DNA of 64,000 nucleotides, from positions 1-64,000 of the forward strand of contig CABUGV010000009.1 of the NCBI GenBank assembly GCA_902491215.1, given 5' to 3'. Under the pieces are notes generated by a model that saw nothing but the letters and a program-made list of their open reading frames with translations, was not told where the DNA came from and made no database searches. Source of the stretch: 43-108 sp001915545 (GTDB taxonomy: Bacteria; Bacteroidota; Bacteroidia; Bacteroidales; Bacteroidaceae). Below are positions 61,716 through 64,000 of this stretch, piece after piece. Every line of letters begins with the position of its first letter. Position 1 is the first letter of the stretch. Made by a program: the position numbers and the translations under genes.

Positions 61716-64000
61716 GTACCACGTTTCGGTGTGTCCCTGAGCGTTCACTTCATATCGTGTTGACGAAAGCTGGTGCAGGAGGTCGAATGCCTCGACGCGT
61801 GCAATGAGCTTTCCCTTGAAGAGCGGCTGGCTGATGGAGGCATTCATGACGAAGTCGTCACTGTTCAGTTCACCGCTGCTGTATCCCCTGCGCGAGTACA
61901 TGTTTCCGTCGATGGAGATGGTCGTGTTCAGTACAGGGATAGTGTAACGTGCGGAAAGTCCGTACTGGAAGTCAAAGGCGTCAAGCTTATCAAAGTCGTA
62001 CATCCTTCCCTCACTGTGGCGCCAGCGGATGTCGCCGGTGGCACGTACATTCAGCGCACCCTTGTTGTATTGTATGTATGCACCGTCGTGCAGAGTCAGT
62101 GTGTTGACAACGTTTTTCTCGCTCTCCGTCATACCCGTGAGCATGGCGTAGTCAACATTGTGATTCAGTGTGGCATCGGCATTTGTCTGCCACATCCAAT
62201 AACGGTTCCTGTCTATGGCGCGCGATATGTCGAACTTTGCTTTCAGCATGTATGCTCCCCTCACATTCACTGGTTTGTAGGTATATACTCCGGTTTCTGC
62301 GTTGTAGCTCACCGACTGGGCTGTCTGCCGGTGGTAGAAGTCAGCAGATGCTCCCGCATGCCATTGCTGCTGGTTTTTGCCTTTCTTGTTGTAGAAGTCC
62401 ATGCCGAAATTGGATGTGATGAAGCCTTTCAGATCAGGATTTCCCAACTTTATGATGAGCGGCTGGCTGTCATCGCGATAGGTGATACGGTCGGAGAGCA
62501 TGGCACCTCTTTGGTTGAAAGAGGCATGCGCCCTGAAATCAAGTTTGCCGTCGTCTGATACATCCCTGAAAGATGCCGACGCATTGACGAACAACGTGTT
62601 TTGTCTTGCGAGAGTATCAAGTGCGCCTCGTTGATAGTCGAGCGATTCATGGCGTATGGGAACGTTGACTCCCACAGACCAGCGCTGATATTCGATGGTT
62701 AACGGGCTGTTGGGCATTGATTTGTATTGTCCTTTGCCGGAGAATGAGATGCTGACCATGTTCTCTGTTACGTTCGTTCTGCTGTCGTATGAATTGTTGA
62801 AGTCAGTGACGGCGCTCAACGCGTCTATCTGCGAAGCCAGCACAAGCGTATCCGGATGGTACAGATAGTCGTGGGTTTCAGTATTGTACAAGAACAGTCT
62901 TTCGCCAAGTTTCATGTCCACGCCTTTGAACAGTTTCATGTTGAAATCCGCAGACGCCAACCCCGATGTTGTGCGGTTGCTGATGTCATCCGCATTGTGC
63001 TGTACCGTCTGCTGATTGTTCACATATTGCGTCGTGTTGTATCTTTGGGCCGATTCGAAATCGTTTCCAGTGTGTTCCGCCTTGACATATAGATTAAGAT
63101 ACTTCTGATTTTTGCCGATGTTGAATACACCCGAAGCCTCAATGTTCCCGTTCCAAGCCTTTCCTTCGCCGAAGCCGCGTGTGCGCTGCGATGCCGTCAA
63201 GGTGTCTGTCCACTGGTCAAACATCGAATTGAATCTGTTGTTGGTCTTGGAATAATTGAATTCAGGCGTAACACGTAGATAAAACGGTTTGGTCAGCATA
63301 AACTCATCGCGTACTTCCCATCGGCGGTTTCCTGAACTGTTGAAACTTTCTGTCTGCGATACCGGTGTAACCCCTTCCAGGAATTGTTCGTACCGGCTTC
63401 GCGACTCGCAGACATCCGTAGTCGACGTGTAAGAAGCGGTCAGAGTGTTCTTCACTATACCATCTTTACCGTGGTAGTCAATCTCTCCCGCCACGCTTCT
63501 GGTCGTGAGCATATTCTTCGGCATCGTGGCAGGAGTCCAATTGCCCGATTCGCCGATATGGCGCGACTCGTTCACGTTGTTGAGGTTCCCCAGCAGCGTG
63601 AACCTCCAATGGTCGGTAAACCCAAGAAGGAATGCCCTGGCAAGCCACCTGTCTTTCGTCCCCAAAGCACCCTCCACATTGGCAATGTAGCCGCGGTTGT
63701 ATTCCTGCTTCAGGTTCACGTCCATCACGTACGACTTGCCGCCAACGTCATAGCCGAGCGCCCTGCTCATGTCGCTCTGGCGGTCATACACCTTTATGTC
63801 CTTCACTGTGTAGTAGGGCAGGTTCTCAAGCATCACCTTCCGATTGCCCTTGAAGAACGAGCGCGAGTTGAGCATCAGCTCGTCTACCTTCCTGCCGTTC
63901 ACGAATATCTCTCCCGCATCGTTCATCGTCACGCCCGGCATCTGACGTATCAGCGCATCGAGCATGGAACCCTGCGGCATCTTGAAGGCAGTGGCGTCAT
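61644..64000 (-). CDS. Outer-membrane beta-barrel protein, paralogue (5' end off window)
   Basis: The frame is open to the right edge; sequence before 63980 reads DATAFKMPQGSMLD, matching DATAFKLPDGSMLD in the left paralogue, so the true start lies outside. Visible are the plug-like part (LIRQMPGVTMNDAGEIFVNG, ENLPYYTVKDIKVYD) and the whole barrel of about 700 residues. It ends in the same MVHLVYHWNKNPKGKK as its neighbour. The C-termini are nearly identical while the middle barrel strands differ widely, which points to different ligands or surface exposure. Cargo unknown. Confidence 0.88.
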   Translation of the reverse strand, partial: DATAFKMPQGSMLDALIRQMPGVTMNDAGEIFVNGRKVDELMLNSRSFFKGNRKVMLENLPYYTVKDIKVYDRQSDMSRALGYDVGGKSYVMDVNLKQEYNRGYIANVEGALGTKDRWLARAFLLGFTDHWRFTLLGNLNNVNESRHIGESGNWTPATMPKNMLTTRSVAGEIDYHGKDGIVKNTLTASYTSTTDVCESRSRYEQFLEGVTPVSQTESFNSSGNRRWEVRDEFMLTKPFYLRVTPEFNYSKTNNRFNSMFDQWTDTLTASQRTRGFGEGKAWNGNIEASGVFNIGKNQKYLNLYVKAEHTGNDFESAQRYNTTQYVNNQQTVQHNADDISNRTTSGLASADFNMKLFKGVDMKLGERLFLYNTETHDYLYHPDTLVLASQIDALSAVTDFNNSYDSRTNVTENMVSISFSGKGQYKSMPNSPLTIEYQRWSVGVNVPIRHESLDYQRGALDTLARQNTLFVNASASFRDVSDDGKLDFRAHASFNQRGAMLSDRITYRDDSQPLIIKLGNPDLKGFITSNFGMDFYNKKGKNQQQWHAGASADFYHRQTAQSVSYNAETGVYTYKPVNVRGAYMLKAKFDISRAIDRNRYWMWQTNADATLNHNVDYAMLTGMTESEKNVVNTLTLHDGAYIQYNKGALNVRATGDIRWRHSEGRMYDFDKLDAFDFQYGLSARYTIPVLNTTISIDGNMYSRRGYSSGELNSDDFVMNASISQPLFKGKLIARVEAFDLLHQLSSTRYEVNAQGHTETWYRSLPHYVMVHLVYHWNKNPKGKK

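Overview
The window is Bacteroidales DNA, most likely a gut or rumen Prevotellaceae or Bacteroidaceae genome. The main reasons are the many promoters of the Bacteroidetes type (-33 TTTG, about 19-20 bp, -7 TAnnTTTG), the absence of Shine-Dalgarno sites, Bacteroidales-type mobilization genes, and dense carbohydrate-active enzyme clusters with outer-membrane beta-barrel proteins. Genus is an inference from protein style, not from any marker gene.

Bases 1 to about 9,700 are the right-hand part of an integrated mobilizable element. From left to right it holds the DNA-binding end of a TetR regulator, a coiled-coil membrane protein, a relaxase, a MobC-like relaxosome protein (apparently frameshifted at its start), an inverted-repeat region that may be oriT, three small element genes including an excisionase-like HTH protein, a tightly overlapping three-gene operon led by a DUF4143-type ATPase, and two tandem tyrosine recombinases. 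The left end is outside the window, so the attachment sites could not be matched.

Bases 9,844 to 31,813 are core chromosome: an AddB/AddA-like helicase-nuclease pair, a small hypothetical gene, a 5'-deoxyribonucleotidase, a family 2 glycosyltransferase, RarA, MutS2, a cyclophilin-like lipoprotein with a DUF3737 protein and a PatB-type C-S lyase, an exported alpha/beta hydrolase, EttA, an unknown exported protein, and RlmD.

Bases 31,925 to 58,102 form a glycan-degradation locus: three five-bladed beta-propeller hydrolases (two clear GH43), GH95 (frameshifted), an AraC regulator, a sialate O-acetylesterase-type esterase, GH78, a GH105-DUF2264 fusion (frameshifted), GH2, an MFS sugar porter, an SGNH hydrolase, a DUF5107-TPR protein and GH42. 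The enzyme set (rhamnosidase, unsaturated uronyl hydrolase, arabinan/xylan-type GH43s, galactosidases, esterases) points to pectin side chains such as rhamnogalacturonan or arabinogalactan. No SusC/SusD pair lies in the window, so oligosaccharides must enter through a transporter encoded elsewhere. The products are probably taken across the inner membrane by the MFS porter.

Bases 58,518 to the right edge hold two tandem paralogous outer-membrane beta-barrel proteins. Their 3' ends and downstream flanks share a 177-bp perfect direct repeat.

Two things are not explained by ordinary annotation. One is a dispersed intergenic repeat of three 8-bp GC-rich boxes at exactly 22-bp period, found at three sites. 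The other is a set of four TAATCTC repeats at 29-33-bp spacing upstream of the ATPase operon. I saw no rRNA, tRNA, CRISPR array or insertion sequence.
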